In this document: one piece after another, positions 32,039 to 40,222 of the stretch
Layout: each line of letters begins with the position of its first letter
Position numbering within the stretch: position 1 is the stretch's first letter
NCBI GenBank assembly: GCA_905233915.1
Contig: CAJOFM010000016.1
Coordinates: 1 to 47,114 of the forward strand
Direction: 5' to 3'
From: an uncultured Muribaculaceae bacterium
Lineage (GTDB): Bacteria > Bacteroidota > Bacteroidia > Bacteroidales > Muribaculaceae
Length of the DNA stretch: 47,114 nt
Translations under genes and position numbers: made by a program
The notes under the pieces: model-generated
Database searches by the model: none
What the model saw: the letters and a program-made list of their open reading frames with translations, nothing else
What the model was told of the DNA's origin: nothing

Positions 32039-33949
32039 ATGAAACTATTCAAATCAATTATACTGTGTGGCCTGGGTGCTGCGATGTTGTCGCTGACCTC
32101 TTGTAACGACTGGCTTGACGTGAACGTTGACCCCGATAGCCCTTCGGCCGAGTCCACGAGCTATGACCAGCGTCTGGCGCACATTGAGTTCTATACCAAC
32201 AGCGGCCTGCAGTTCGGCGCATGGCGCACCACCATGGCCATGGGTGACTGGACCCGTAACAACGGTGGCGGTAACTACTGGCACGTTTCCTATTGGTATC
32301 CTGTTATCGGTCAGGTAACCACAACCTACCAGTGGTGGTTTGTCGGCGCTTATGCCAACGTGCCCGACATGATTGCCAAGGCTGAGGCTGCCGAGAACTG
32401 GCAGTTTGCCGGCGCTGGCTATCTGATCAAGGCCTATGGCTTCATGGCCATGACCGACCTCTATGGTGAGATGCCTTATACTCAGGCAGCCGCCGAGCCC
32501 GCTACTCCCGAGTATGACAATGGTAAGACCATCTATCTGGGTTGCTTTGAGTGCATCGATAAGGCTATCGAGTACCTCGAGAAGGGTCAGAGCCAGGATC
32601 CCAACCTGCCCACGCTGGCTGAAGGTGACTTCTGGAACAAGGGTGACCTGAACAAGTGGATCAAGCTCGCCTACATGTTGAAGGCCCGCTGGATCAACAA
32701 GTTGAACAAGAAGGGTGCTGGTAGCTACAAGGATGGTAAGTATGATGCCGACGAGATTCTGCGCTGCCTTGACAAGGCCATGCAGAGCAATGCCGACAAC
32801 ACCATCGTTAACCACACCGACGACAACGGTGCAACCCACGACGTGCTCGGTTGGGATGAGCCTGTTGACTACTCGCCTCTGTTCTCGGTAAGCGGTATGA
32901 ACTCTGGTTACATGCCCACCAAGATGCTCTATGACAACCTGACCAACTTTGCTGGTAAGGGCATCGAGGATCCTCGTGCCGACCACATGTTGCCTTGGGC
33001 TCGTTCGGTCAAGAGTGCTAACACACCCGCCGAAATCAAGTGGAGCGCCGACGGCAAGTGGCGTCGTTCGCTGGGCGTTGACATGGCCAGCGAAATCAAC
33101 AGCCAGGGTGGCCCCCTGCGTGCAAGTTGGGGTCTCACCAAGGATAAAGAAGGCAATGTCGTAAGGAATAGCCGTGATGGTTTCTGGATTGACAGCAACA
33201 ATGAAGCTCGCTGGAACGACACCGTCTATATTGAGGGCACCAGCGATTGCAAGGGTTACTTCGCTAACCCCAGCATCCTGTACTGCCGCGCCGGTAGTGG
33301 TAAGTTTGAGTCGGCCGAGTCGGGTACGTTCTACACCCGCGTGAGCTCGCCCACCTACATCGGCACCTATGCCGAGTGCTGCTTCATCAAGGCCGAGACC
33401 CTGTTCAAGAAGGGTGACAAGGGTGGCGCTTATGCCGCCTACAAGGCTGGTGTGAAGGCAAGCTGCGAGCTGATGAATGACAAGCTGAAAGCTTGGGTTG
33501 CCGAGGATGCAACCCTCGCCGACTGTCCGTCATTCACCCCGATGACCGCCGAGGCTATCGACAACTTCGTGAACAACGGTATCGGCACTCAGGGTGAGTT
33601 GACCATGGGTCACATCCTTACCCAGAAGCGCATCGCCCTGATGTTCTCCTATGAGATCTGGAACGATATGCGCCGCTATGACTTCGACCCGAACATCTTC
33701 TTCGGTTGGTCGATTCCCGCTTACCACTACAAGGTGGCTGCCGCTATGCTGGCTATCCCCGAGGGTAAGCAGTATCGCCGCTGGCGTCAGTGCTCACACG
33801 AGTACAACTACAACAGCAAGAACCTGCAGGCCATTGGTAGCCAGGTTCCCGGCGCCCGCATGACCGACAGCGAGGGCAAGGAAGCAATGTGGAACCTCCA
33901 GGATGACGCTTGGACCATCCCCGTATGGTGGGACAGCGACCAGGAGTAA
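32039..33949 (+). CDS. SusD-like outer-membrane lipoprotein (SusD-like 2 subfamily)
   Basis: The 636-residue protein has the lipoprotein signal MKLFKSIILCGLGAAMLSLT, S, then Cys. The following WLDVNVDPDSP, AWRTTMAMGDWTRNN, AYGFMAMTDLYGEMPY and ILTQKRIALMFSYEIWNDMRRYD are typical of the SusD-like branch of nutrient-binding lipoproteins often paired with SusC proteins of the preceding type. It starts 33 bp after its SusC partner and is followed by a strong terminator, so the two form an operon. The ligand is unknown; no hydrolase is linked. The long loops rich in Gly and Asp between residues 250 and 400 are characteristic of the group. Confidence 0.93.
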   Translation: MKLFKSIILCGLGAAMLSLTSCNDWLDVNVDPDSPSAESTSYDQRLAHIEFYTNSGLQFGAWRTTMAMGDWTRNNGGGNYWHVSYWYPVIGQVTTTYQWWFVGAYANVPDMIAKAEAAENWQFAGAGYLIKAYGFMAMTDLYGEMPYTQAAAEPATPEYDNGKTIYLGCFECIDKAIEYLEKGQSQDPNLPTLAEGDFWNKGDLNKWIKLAYMLKARWINKLNKKGAGSYKDGKYDADEILRCLDKAMQSNADNTIVNHTDDNGATHDVLGWDEPVDYSPLFSVSGMNSGYMPTKMLYDNLTNFAGKGIEDPRADHMLPWARSVKSANTPAEIKWSADGKWRRSLGVDMASEINSQGGPLRASWGLTKDKEGNVVRNSRDGFWIDSNNEARWNDTVYIEGTSDCKGYFANPSILYCRAGSGKFESAESGTFYTRVSSPTYIGTYAECCFIKAETLFKKGDKGGAYAAYKAGVKASCELMNDKLKAWVAEDATLADCPSFTPMTAEAIDNFVNNGIGTQGELTMGHILTQKRIALMFSYEIWNDMRRYDFDPNIFFGWSIPAYHYKVAAAMLAIPEGKQYRRWRQCSHEYNYNSKNLQAIGSQVPGARMTDSEGKEAMWNLQDDAWTIPVWWDSDQE

Positions 33950-33975
33950 TCCCCCACTCCACCCAATAACAACGA

Positions 33976-34012
33976 CCGCCGAGGCTTCAGTAGCCCCGGC
34001 GGCGTTTTTTTT
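33976..34012 (+). terminator. intrinsic terminator of the second susCD operon
   Basis: CCGCCGAGGCT (33976-33986) pairs with AGCCCCGGCGG (33992-34002) in an 11-bp GC-rich stem with one mismatch and a 5-nt loop. It is followed by a run of eight T residues. Confidence 0.9.
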
Positions 34013-34034
34013 ATCGTAATGTGGTTAGAGTGAA

Positions 34035-35171
34035 CTAATCAGCAGTGGAAACATCAATATCGACGACAGGAGCGGTATCCAAGAGTGAACAATACAGGTC
34101 GGTCATCTTCTGGTAGAAAACCGGATAATCCAGATTTTGCTCAAAATCACGCTTCGCCTGGCTACCCAAGCGGGAACGGGTCGCATTATCATTAAGCAGC
34201 AGGTTGATGGCATCAGCGAGCGCTTGCTCGTCGCCAGGAGGCACCAGAACACCATTCACACCGTCATGCACATACTCGGGCTGGGCGCCATTGTTGCTGC
34301 AGATGTGGGCCTTGCCCGCCATCATATACTCCAAGTTACTGATACCCAGCGCTTCAGGCTGAATAGAAGGCAATATGCCGAAGTCGGCCTGGCGCAGGTA
34401 TTCCAGGATGTTGTCCCTGAAGCCGAGGAGCGACACATTGTGGACAAGTCCGTTGGCAACGATAAAACCCTTGATTTTTGCCTTGTATTTGGGCTGTCCT
34501 TCGCCGATAATGGCTAGGTGGTACTTGGCCTTATCCACGTGAGTTAAAGCGCTTAGAAGCGTGTCTAAGCCTTTTTCGGCGGCAAGCTTGCCATGGTACA
34601 TGATCAGCGCTTGGTGACTGTCGAGGCCGAGGTCGCGCCTCAAGTCGGGCACAACGGTACCTATCTGGCTGTCGCACACGCTGTCACGCAAAACGACGCC
34701 GCGGTCGGCATAGGTTTTCTTGGCCTTGCCAAGAAAAGCCTCACGCGCCATTTCAGACGAGAAAACAAAGCAATCGATGGACTTGTACAACTTGGTGTAC
34801 ATGTAGTTCTTCTTGGGCTTGTACACGCCGTGGACGCTTACTACCACGCGCGTGTCGCGGTTCTCGCTGATGCGACGCGCCATCACGGCCATGAAGGCAT
34901 CCCTGAAACTGTGCACATGGATGATGTTGCGACCCTTGCGCAACAGTCGTGCAAAGCGCACCGGGCTGTCGATATCGGTCACTCCCTTGAGCGGCAGGAT
35001 GGAAATGGGAATCTCCAAGCGGCGGTACTGCTTGAGCACGTTGGGGTGCTTGCGGCAAACGACCTCCACATAGAAGTCAGGGTCGTTGCGCAAACGCTCC
35101 ACCAGGTCATAGGTGTACTGCTCGGCGCCGGTCCAATGTTTATTGGAAACTATATGAAAAACGTTAATCAT
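34035..35171 (-). CDS. glycosyltransferase family 4-like protein
   Basis: A 378-residue GT-B fold enzyme. The N-terminal half opens with MINVFHIVSNKHWTGAEQYTYDL, the usual nucleotide-free Rossmann start of GT4 enzymes. The C-terminal half has the donor-site motifs LIMYHGKLAAEKGLDTLLSAL, LGFRDNILEYLRQADFGILPS and the E-x7-E motif in PSIQPEALGISNLEYMMAGKA. It would transfer a sugar from a nucleotide donor to a lipid or polysaccharide acceptor at the inner membrane. There is no signal peptide. It stands alone with its own -7 box and a 5' hairpin, not in a polysaccharide cluster. Confidence 0.88.
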   Translation of the reverse strand: MINVFHIVSNKHWTGAEQYTYDLVERLRNDPDFYVEVVCRKHPNVLKQYRRLEIPISILPLKGVTDIDSPVRFARLLRKGRNIIHVHSFRDAFMAVMARRISENRDTRVVVSVHGVYKPKKNYMYTKLYKSIDCFVFSSEMAREAFLGKAKKTYADRGVVLRDSVCDSQIGTVVPDLRRDLGLDSHQALIMYHGKLAAEKGLDTLLSALTHVDKAKYHLAIIGEGQPKYKAKIKGFIVANGLVHNVSLLGFRDNILEYLRQADFGILPSIQPEALGISNLEYMMAGKAHICSNNGAQPEYVHDGVNGVLVPPGDEQALADAINLLLNDNATRSRLGSQAKRDFEQNLDYPVFYQKMTDLYCSLLDTAPVVDIDVSTAD

Positions 35172-35187
35172 CTATAAATGAGGCTAT

Positions 35188-35223
35188 TGATGACACTGTG
35201 TCCACCTAGGCACAGTATCATCA
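35188..35223 (-). other. hairpin in the leader of the glycosyltransferase gene
   Basis: TGATGACACTGTG (35188-35200) and CACAGTATCATCA (35211-35223) pair over 13 bp with one mismatch and a 10-nt loop. With a -7 box at 35229-35236 (minus), this hairpin would be at the very 5' end of the transcript. It may also act as a terminator for the upstream SPFH gene, though no U-tract follows. Confidence 0.5.
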
Positions 35224-35228
35224 TCGCC

Positions 35229-35236
35229 ACAAAGAT
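35229..35236 (-). promoter_or_regulatory. -7 box of the glycosyltransferase gene
   Basis: TATCTTTG on the minus strand (35236-35229) matches TAnnTTTG. It lies 58 bp upstream of the start codon. The -33 region lacks an obvious TTTG. Confidence 0.5.
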
Positions 35237-35268
35237 ACTAATAATTTCTTATTATCTCCCCTACCCGA

Positions 35269-36237
35269 TTACTCTTTCTTGGGCTCGTCCTTACCGAACA
35301 GCTCCTTGATGCCGCCGATGGAGCCGAGCAGGTTGGTGGCCTCATAGGGCAGATAAACGGTCTTGGTCTTGTCACCGCTAGCCACGGTATCCAGCATCTG
35401 GATGTACTTCTGGGCCAGCAGGTAGTTGGCAGGATTGGTACTCTGACCAACAGCCTGAGTAATCTTGTCGATGGCGATAGCCTCGGCCTCGGCCTTGCGG
35501 ATGCGGGCCTGAGCCTCACCCTCGGCACGCAGGATCTCGGTCTGCTTGTCGGCCTCGGCCTGGTTGATGCGGGCGGTCTTCTGACCCTCGGATTGGAGGA
35601 TGGCGGCCTGTTTTTGACCTTCACTGGTCAAGATGGTAGCACGCTTGTTACGCTCGGCCTGCATCTGCTTCTCCATGGCCTGAAGCACTGTTTGCGGCGG
35701 CTGGATGTCCTGCAGCTCGACGCGGTTGACCTTGATACCCCATTTGTTGGTGGCGTCATCCAGCACGGCGCGCAGCTTGCTGTTGATGGTGTCGCGCGAA
35801 GTCAACGTCTGGTCCAGCTCGAGTTCACCAATGATGTTACGCAAGGTGGTCTGCGTCAGTTTCTCGATAGCGTTGGGCAGGTTATTAATCTCATACACAG
35901 CCTTGAACGGGTCCATAATCTGGAAATACAGCAAGGCGTTGATCTGCGTCATGACGTTATCCTTGGTAATCACGTTCTGCTTGTCAAAGTCATACACTTG
36001 CTCACGCAGGTCGATTACTGTTGTGGTGCGATAGCGTCCGTGCTCATAGGCGACAATGCTCTTGGCGCGGTCAATGAACGGGATAATCAGGTTGATGCCA
36101 GGCTTGAGAGTAGCGTAGTACTTACCCAGTCGCTCAATGATCTTTGTCTCACTCTGTGGAATGATCACCAGACTGTTCTTGACCAGGATCAGAGCCAGCA
36201 GGATAACGACAATCAGAAAAATATATAATGCATTCAT
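35269..36237 (-). CDS. qmcA: SPFH/stomatin-like membrane protein (QmcA/paraslipin type)
   Basis: The 322-residue protein has one N-terminal membrane helix (IFLIVVILLALILV), then an SPFH (band 7) domain: VIIPQSETKIIERLGKYY, GINLIIPFIDRAKSI, and TLRNIIGELELDQTLTSRDTIN. A coiled coil rich in Glu, Ala and Arg follows (about 200-260, with the tandem SEGQKQAAILQSEGQKTA). This is the plan of QmcA/paraslipin, a scaffold of membrane microdomains. The partner NfeD gene is directly upstream (40 bp), the usual pairing, so the two probably form an operon and a complex. Confidence 0.92.
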   Translation of the reverse strand: MNALYIFLIVVILLALILVKNSLVIIPQSETKIIERLGKYYATLKPGINLIIPFIDRAKSIVAYEHGRYRTTTVIDLREQVYDFDKQNVITKDNVMTQINALLYFQIMDPFKAVYEINNLPNAIEKLTQTTLRNIIGELELDQTLTSRDTINSKLRAVLDDATNKWGIKVNRVELQDIQPPQTVLQAMEKQMQAERNKRATILTSEGQKQAAILQSEGQKTARINQAEADKQTEILRAEGEAQARIRKAEAEAIAIDKITQAVGQSTNPANYLLAQKYIQMLDTVASGDKTKTVYLPYEATNLLGSIGGIKELFGKDEPKKE

Positions 36238-36277
36238 AGTGATATGAGTTTTTAGTTGTTAGTATTCATTGCCAGTT

Positions 36278-36763
36278 TTAATCATCGGCTTCGTCAGATT
36301 CGACAGTCTGGGCGCCGAGAGGTTCGACGGTGAGGATGATGCTGTTCATCTTCACAACGCGCACGGGCACATCCTTGGCGATAGCACCGCCGTCGGCACT
36401 GCAGGCCTTCCAGTCGTCGCCATCGATAGCAACACGACCGTAGCCGCCAGCTTCAATGGATTCGCTCACCCTACCCTGCTGGCCAATCATGGCCTCGGCA
36501 TTGCTCAGGCGTTCGCGTTGCGGTTTATGCAGTTTCTTGATGAGAGCCGGTCGAACCAGCAGCAGACTCAAAGCCGAAACCACAGCAAAGATGATGACCT
36601 GCCACGTCAAGTTAGCACCACAACCGGCAACAATTGCACTGGCAGCGGCACCGATGGCGAAGCACAAGATGAAGAAGTCACCAGATGATAATTCCAGAAT
36701 CAGGCACACAATAGAGATGATTACCCAAATGAGCCAGAGGTTAGATGAAAAAAACTCAATCAT
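36278..36763 (-). CDS. NfeD-like membrane protein
   Basis: The 161-residue protein has three or four hydrophobic segments (LWLIWVIISIVCLILEL; FFILCFAIGAAASAIVAG; VIIFAVVSALSLLLV) followed by a C-terminal OB-fold domain (MIGQQGRVSESIEAGGYGRVAIDGDDWKA). This is the short NfeD1b type without the serine protease part, which always pairs with SPFH proteins. It precedes the SPFH gene in the same operon. A promoter with ideal spacing lies 187-218 bp upstream, leaving a long leader that includes a 19-codon ORF overlapping this start codon. Confidence 0.88.
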   Translation of the reverse strand: MIEFFSSNLWLIWVIISIVCLILELSSGDFFILCFAIGAAASAIVAGCGANLTWQVIIFAVVSALSLLLVRPALIKKLHKPQRERLSNAEAMIGQQGRVSESIEAGGYGRVAIDGDDWKACSADGGAIAKDVPVRVVKMNSIILTVEPLGAQTVESDEADD

Positions 36764-36815
36764 AGCTGTATCTTTTTAAATTGTTAGTTATAGGTTCTGT
36801 TGTTCGCTTCTTCAT
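36756..36815 (-). other. possible 19-residue leader ORF overlapping the NfeD start
   Basis: ATG at 36815 opens MKKRTTEPITNNLKRYSYD, and its TGA stop (36758-36756) lies inside the second and third codons of the NfeD gene. This geometry allows translational coupling. Nothing else supports expression. Confidence 0.25.
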
Positions 36816-36949
36816 TTTATAGATGCACCACACCACTAAAAAACTACACTCGATGATGCATTATTTTAATTTCCTAACCAGACGGTCTTAAAAATGCGTC
36901 CTGGATATTCCACACGGCCTCGACTGTTGTGGTAGTCGTTAGGCATCTC

Positions 36950-36981
36950 CAAAGGTAGGGTTTTTCTCATATACCTGCAAA
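36950..36981 (-). promoter_or_regulatory. promoter of the nfeD-SPFH operon
   Basis: On the minus strand TTTG (36981-36978) and TACCTTTG (36957-36950) are spaced by exactly 20 bp, matching the consensus at both boxes. The transcript would begin near 36943, giving a leader of about 180 nt before NfeD. Confidence 0.7.
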
Positions 36982-37044
36982 TTTTATGCCAAATTTCTTC
37001 AAAAAATGACGCATATCTCATCGGCTTTGAGTGAATTTTTAATT

Positions 37045-37109
37045 CTCAAACGGTTAAAATGGCGTTTCTCGCTGTTTTTCAGCGATTTTAGCCATTTTGA
37101 CGATTTGAG
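37045..37109. other. 65-nt imperfect palindrome in the nfeD-ybeY gap
   Basis: Three nested stems share one axis: CTCAAA/TTTGAG (37045-37050 with 37104-37109), GTTAAAATGGC/GCCATTTTGAC (37053-37063 with 37091-37101, one wobble) and TCGCTG/CAGCGA (37069-37074 with 37080-37085) with a TTTTT loop. It lies upstream of both divergent promoters and is in no gene. The remaining part of the 500-bp gap shows no other structure besides promoters. Confidence 0.65.
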
Positions 37110-37210
37110 CAGAAAAATCGAGCAGGGGACCATTGTGGCCTTCACGAGGTGATTGACGCACAGAACAGGCAAAGAAACGCCCATTGAGATCAATTCTTGC
37201 GATTTTATGC

Positions 37211-37239
37211 TTGTTTGTCAAATTTTTGTGTTATCTTTG
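37211..37239 (+). promoter_or_regulatory. promoter of ybeY-mnmG
   Basis: TATCTTTG at 37232-37239 matches the -7 box, and TTG at 37211-37213 lies 18 bp upstream. The ybeY start follows 26 bp after the -7 box. Confidence 0.65.
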
Positions 37240-37265
37240 TGTCCCGTTTTTCAAGTGATCACTAA

Positions 37266-37706
37266 ATGACTGAAATCAACTACATGACCCAGGGCAATGC
37301 CACCATGCCCGAGCTCAACGAGAGCGCGGTGCAGGAGTGGATTGTAGAGGTAGCTCAACGGCTTGGGCAGAAGGTGGGGTGCCTGACCTACGTCTTCTGT
37401 GACGACGAGTACATCCTGAAGACCAACCGTGAGTTCCTCGGGCATGATTATTACACCGACATCATTACCTTTGACTACACCAACTCGCGACACATCGCGG
37501 GCGATATGGTCATCTCGCTCGACACTGTAGCCAGCAACGCCGAGATGCTGGGAGCCGACTACCAGAACGAGCTCATGCGCGTCATCATCCATGGCGTGCT
37601 GCACCTGTGCGGCATCAACGACAAGGGCCCTGGCGAGCGTGAAATCATGGAACAGCACGAGAACGACGCCTTGGCCATTTTGCCCGACAACGTCTTCAAG
37701 AAATGA
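37266..37706 (+). CDS. ybeY: YbeY endoribonuclease, rRNA maturation factor
   Basis: The 146-residue protein is a zinc-dependent RNase that helps 16S rRNA 3'-end maturation and ribosome quality control. The conserved segments TDIITFDY, IAGDMVISLDT and the metal site HGVLHLCGINDKGPGE are all present. As in other Bacteroidota, the last His of the H-x3-H-x5-H motif found in Proteobacteria is not in the usual place after GIND. Its stop codon overlaps the mnmG start (ATGA), so the two are translated together. Confidence 0.92.
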   Translation: MTEINYMTQGNATMPELNESAVQEWIVEVAQRLGQKVGCLTYVFCDDEYILKTNREFLGHDYYTDIITFDYTNSRHIAGDMVISLDTVASNAEMLGADYQNELMRVIIHGVLHLCGINDKGPGEREIMEQHENDALAILPDNVFKK

Positions 37707-39580
37707 GAAACGACTATGATGTCATAGTGGTGGGAGCCGGCCATGCCGGTTGCGAGGCCGCGTGTGCAGCAGCCCGATTGGGCTCTCGCACACTATTGAT
37801 CACCATCGACATGAACAAAATCGCCCAGATGAGCTGTAATCCTGCCGTAGGCGGAATTGCCAAGGGCCAAATCGTGCGTGAAATCGACGCCATGGGTGGC
37901 CAAATGGGCATCATTACCGACCGCTGCAGCATTCAATTCCGCATGCTCAACCGCAGCAAGGGCCCTGCCATGTGGAGTCCGCGCTCTCAGAGCGACCGCC
38001 AGCAATTCATTCTTGAGTGGCGCCGGGTGCTCGAAAACACGCCCAATCTGTACATGTGGCAGGATTCCGTGAACCAATTAGTCATCGAGGGTGGGGTAGT
38101 AAAGGGTGTGAAAACCGCCTTAGGAATGGAATTTTCCGCTCCGGCTGTCGTGCTCACGGCAGGAACTTTCCTCAACGGACTGATGCATGTGGGCACCGTT
38201 CAGACCCCTGGCGGACGAGTTTCGGAACCCGCAGCTACAGGAATTTCAGAGCAACTGGCCGCGTTAGGTGTCACCGTGGGACGCATGAAAACTGGTACGC
38301 CACCACGCCTCGACGAGCGCACCATCGATTTCTCACAATGCATCAAGCAGGAAGGCGAGCACGATTTTCACCATTTCTCCTTCATGCCCGGCATCACTTC
38401 AACATTGCCCCAACGTCCCTGCTGGATTGTGCACACCAATGAGGATGTCCATGAAGTGCTGCGTGAAGGTTTGCCCAAATCGCCACTATATAACGGCCAA
38501 ATCACCAGTATCGGTCCCCGTTATTGTCCCAGCATAGAGACCAAAATCGTCACTTTTGCCGACAAAACATCCCATCAGCTGTTCATCGAGCCCGAGGGCG
38601 CAACCACCCACGAGATGTACCTCAACGGGTTCTCATCGTCACTGCCCTGGGAGGTGCAGATCGAGGCCTTGCGCCACATTCCCGCTCTCAAAAATGTGCA
38701 TGCATTCCGACCCGGTTACGCCATCGAATATGACTTTTTTGACCCCACACAGCTCTACCATACCCTCGAGTCCAAACTTGTCAAGGGATTTTACCTTGCC
38801 GGTCAAGTCAACGGGACGACAGGATATGAGGAAGCGGCAGGGCAGGGGCTCATTGCCGGCATCAACGCCCACCAGCGTGTCGTTGGCGGCGAACCCTTCA
38901 CCCTCGCGCGTAATGAGGCCTATATTGGTGTGCTCATCGACGACCTGGTGACCTGTGGTGTGGATGAACCTTACCGCATGTTCACCTCACGTGCCGAGCA
39001 CCGCATCCTGCTGCGCCAGGATGATGCAGACATGCGCCTCACCGAGAAAAGCTACCGACTGGGCCTTGCCACACAGGAGCGCTACGACCTGATGGTTTCC
39101 AAACGGGAACAGATGGAGCGTCTCACCAACTACTGCCGCGAGACCACCATCAAGGCCGCCGTTATCAGTCCCATTCTTGAAGCCCTGGGCATGCCACCCG
39201 TCACCCAAGGACAGCGGCTGCATGATCTGCTCACGCGCCCCCAACTCAACATGGCCATCCTTGCCGAAGCACTCCCCGAATTGCAGGCACAAATCGAGAC
39301 CCTCGAAGCCGACCGCCGTGACGAGATTGTCGAGGCCGCCGAAATCGCCATCAAGTACCGAGGCTATATTGAGCGCGAGGCACTCATCGCCGACCGCGTT
39401 GCCCGACTCGACAATGTCACCCTCAAGGGCAAATTTGACTACTCACAGATACACCAGATTTCGACCGAGGCACGGCAGAAGCTCCAGGCCATTGATCCCG
39501 AAACCGTGGGACAGGCCTCCCGCATCCCCGGCGTCTCTCCCAGTGATATCAACATCCTGCTCGTGTTATTGGGCAGATAA
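37703..39580 (+). CDS. mnmG: tRNA uridine-5-carboxymethylaminomethyl modification enzyme MnmG
   Basis: The 625-residue FAD enzyme works with MnmE to modify U34 of several tRNAs. It begins with the dinucleotide-binding motif VIVVGAGHAGCEAACAAARLG. It contains the family signatures MSCNPAVGGIAKGQIVREIDAMGG and GTFLNGLMHVG, and later GQVNGTTGYEEAAGQGLIAGINA. The C-terminal helical domain (LDNVTLKGKFDYSQI, TVGQASRIPGVSPSDI) binds MnmE and tRNA. The length is normal. mnmG is commonly close to the chromosomal origin, which agrees with the parS site that begins 3 bp after its stop codon. Confidence 0.97.
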   Translation: MRNDYDVIVVGAGHAGCEAACAAARLGSRTLLITIDMNKIAQMSCNPAVGGIAKGQIVREIDAMGGQMGIITDRCSIQFRMLNRSKGPAMWSPRSQSDRQQFILEWRRVLENTPNLYMWQDSVNQLVIEGGVVKGVKTALGMEFSAPAVVLTAGTFLNGLMHVGTVQTPGGRVSEPAATGISEQLAALGVTVGRMKTGTPPRLDERTIDFSQCIKQEGEHDFHHFSFMPGITSTLPQRPCWIVHTNEDVHEVLREGLPKSPLYNGQITSIGPRYCPSIETKIVTFADKTSHQLFIEPEGATTHEMYLNGFSSSLPWEVQIEALRHIPALKNVHAFRPGYAIEYDFFDPTQLYHTLESKLVKGFYLAGQVNGTTGYEEAAGQGLIAGINAHQRVVGGEPFTLARNEAYIGVLIDDLVTCGVDEPYRMFTSRAEHRILLRQDDADMRLTEKSYRLGLATQERYDLMVSKREQMERLTNYCRETTIKAAVISPILEALGMPPVTQGQRLHDLLTRPQLNMAILAEALPELQAQIETLEADRRDEIVEAAEIAIKYRGYIEREALIADRVARLDNVTLKGKFDYSQIHQISTEARQKLQAIDPETVGQASRIPGVSPSDINILLVLLGR

Positions 39581-39582
39581 TT

Positions 39583-39598
39583 TGTTCCACGTGAAACA
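39583..39598. promoter_or_regulatory. parS site 1 (ParB-binding)
   Basis: TGTTCCACGTGAAACA is an exact match to the 16-bp bacterial parS consensus TGTTNCACGTGAAACA. It lies between mnmG and apt. parS sites are bound by ParB and cluster around the chromosomal origin of replication. Confidence 0.92.
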
Positions 39599-39624
39599 AT
39601 AACAACCTAACATATTGATTTACA

Positions 39625-40158
39625 ATGAATAAGCAAGATTTAGAAACTGTTAAAAGCGTAGTGAGGAACATTCCCGATTTTCCTGTTCCTGGCATCCAGT
39701 TCAAGGACCTCACCACCGCATTTAAGGACCCCAAGGCTCTCGCCATCATGACCGAAGCACTCACCGATCTGTACCGTGACAAAGGCGTGACCAAGGTCGT
39801 TGGCATCGAGGCACGCGGCTTCATCGGCGGCGCCATCCTCGCCACCCAGTTGGGCGCAGGCTTTGTGCCCCTGCGCAAGCCCGGCAAGTTGCCCGCTGAG
39901 GTCATCCAGAAGTCCTACACCAAGGAGTACGGCACCGACACCATCGAGATCCACCAGGACGCCATCACGCCCGACGACGTTGTGGTCATCCACGACGACC
40001 TGCTGGCGACCGGAGGCACGATGCTCGCCGCCTATGAACTGGTGAAATCGATGAATCCCAAGAAGGTGTACATCAACTTCATCTGCGACCTGGCCGACCT
40101 GCACGGCCGTGAGGTCTTCCCCAAGGACGTGGACATCACCTCGCTGTTCACCTTCTAA
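39625..40158 (+). CDS. apt: adenine phosphoribosyltransferase
   Basis: The 177-residue enzyme makes AMP from adenine and PRPP in purine salvage. The flexible start VVRNIPDFPVPGIQFKDLT, the hood motif GIEARGFIGGA and the PRPP-binding motif VVVIHDDLLATGGTM are canonical for Apt. The length is typical. The gene is 44 bp downstream of mnmG with the parS site in between. A 9-bp repeat array follows before uvrC. Confidence 0.96.
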   Translation: MNKQDLETVKSVVRNIPDFPVPGIQFKDLTTAFKDPKALAIMTEALTDLYRDKGVTKVVGIEARGFIGGAILATQLGAGFVPLRKPGKLPAEVIQKSYTKEYGTDTIEIHQDAITPDDVVVIHDDLLATGGTMLAAYELVKSMNPKKVYINFICDLADLHGREVFPKDVDITSLFTF

Positions 40159-40164
40159 CTAACC

Positions 40165-40203
40165 CTATAGTAACTATAGTTTCTATAGTATCTATAGCAT
40201 CTA
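40165..40203. repeat. 9-bp tandem array, CTATAGNNN
   Basis: CTATAG occurs four times with exact 9-bp spacing (40165, 40174, 40183, 40192), followed by a truncated CTAG. The third triplet of each unit varies (taa, ttt, tat, cat). It sits between apt and uvrC, shortly upstream of the uvrC start. Confidence 0.85.
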
Positions 40204-40222
40204 GTTAATAAGTTGGGAATCG

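Noticed and set aside
21968..33949. Canonical polysaccharide utilisation locus
   Set aside because: There are two susCD pairs but no glycoside hydrolase, polysaccharide lyase, sulfatase, HTCS or ECF-sigma/anti-sigma gene in or beside them, so a glycan substrate cannot be claimed.
34531..34546. Third parS-like sequence with core CCACGTGA in the glycosyltransferase gene
   Set aside because: Only the central part matches; the outer bases of the palindrome differ at several positions, so ParB binding is not expected.
36999..37193. 64-codon minus-strand ORF in the nfeD-ybeY gap
   Set aside because: It runs through the palindrome and the promoter region and shows no recognisable family; probably chance.
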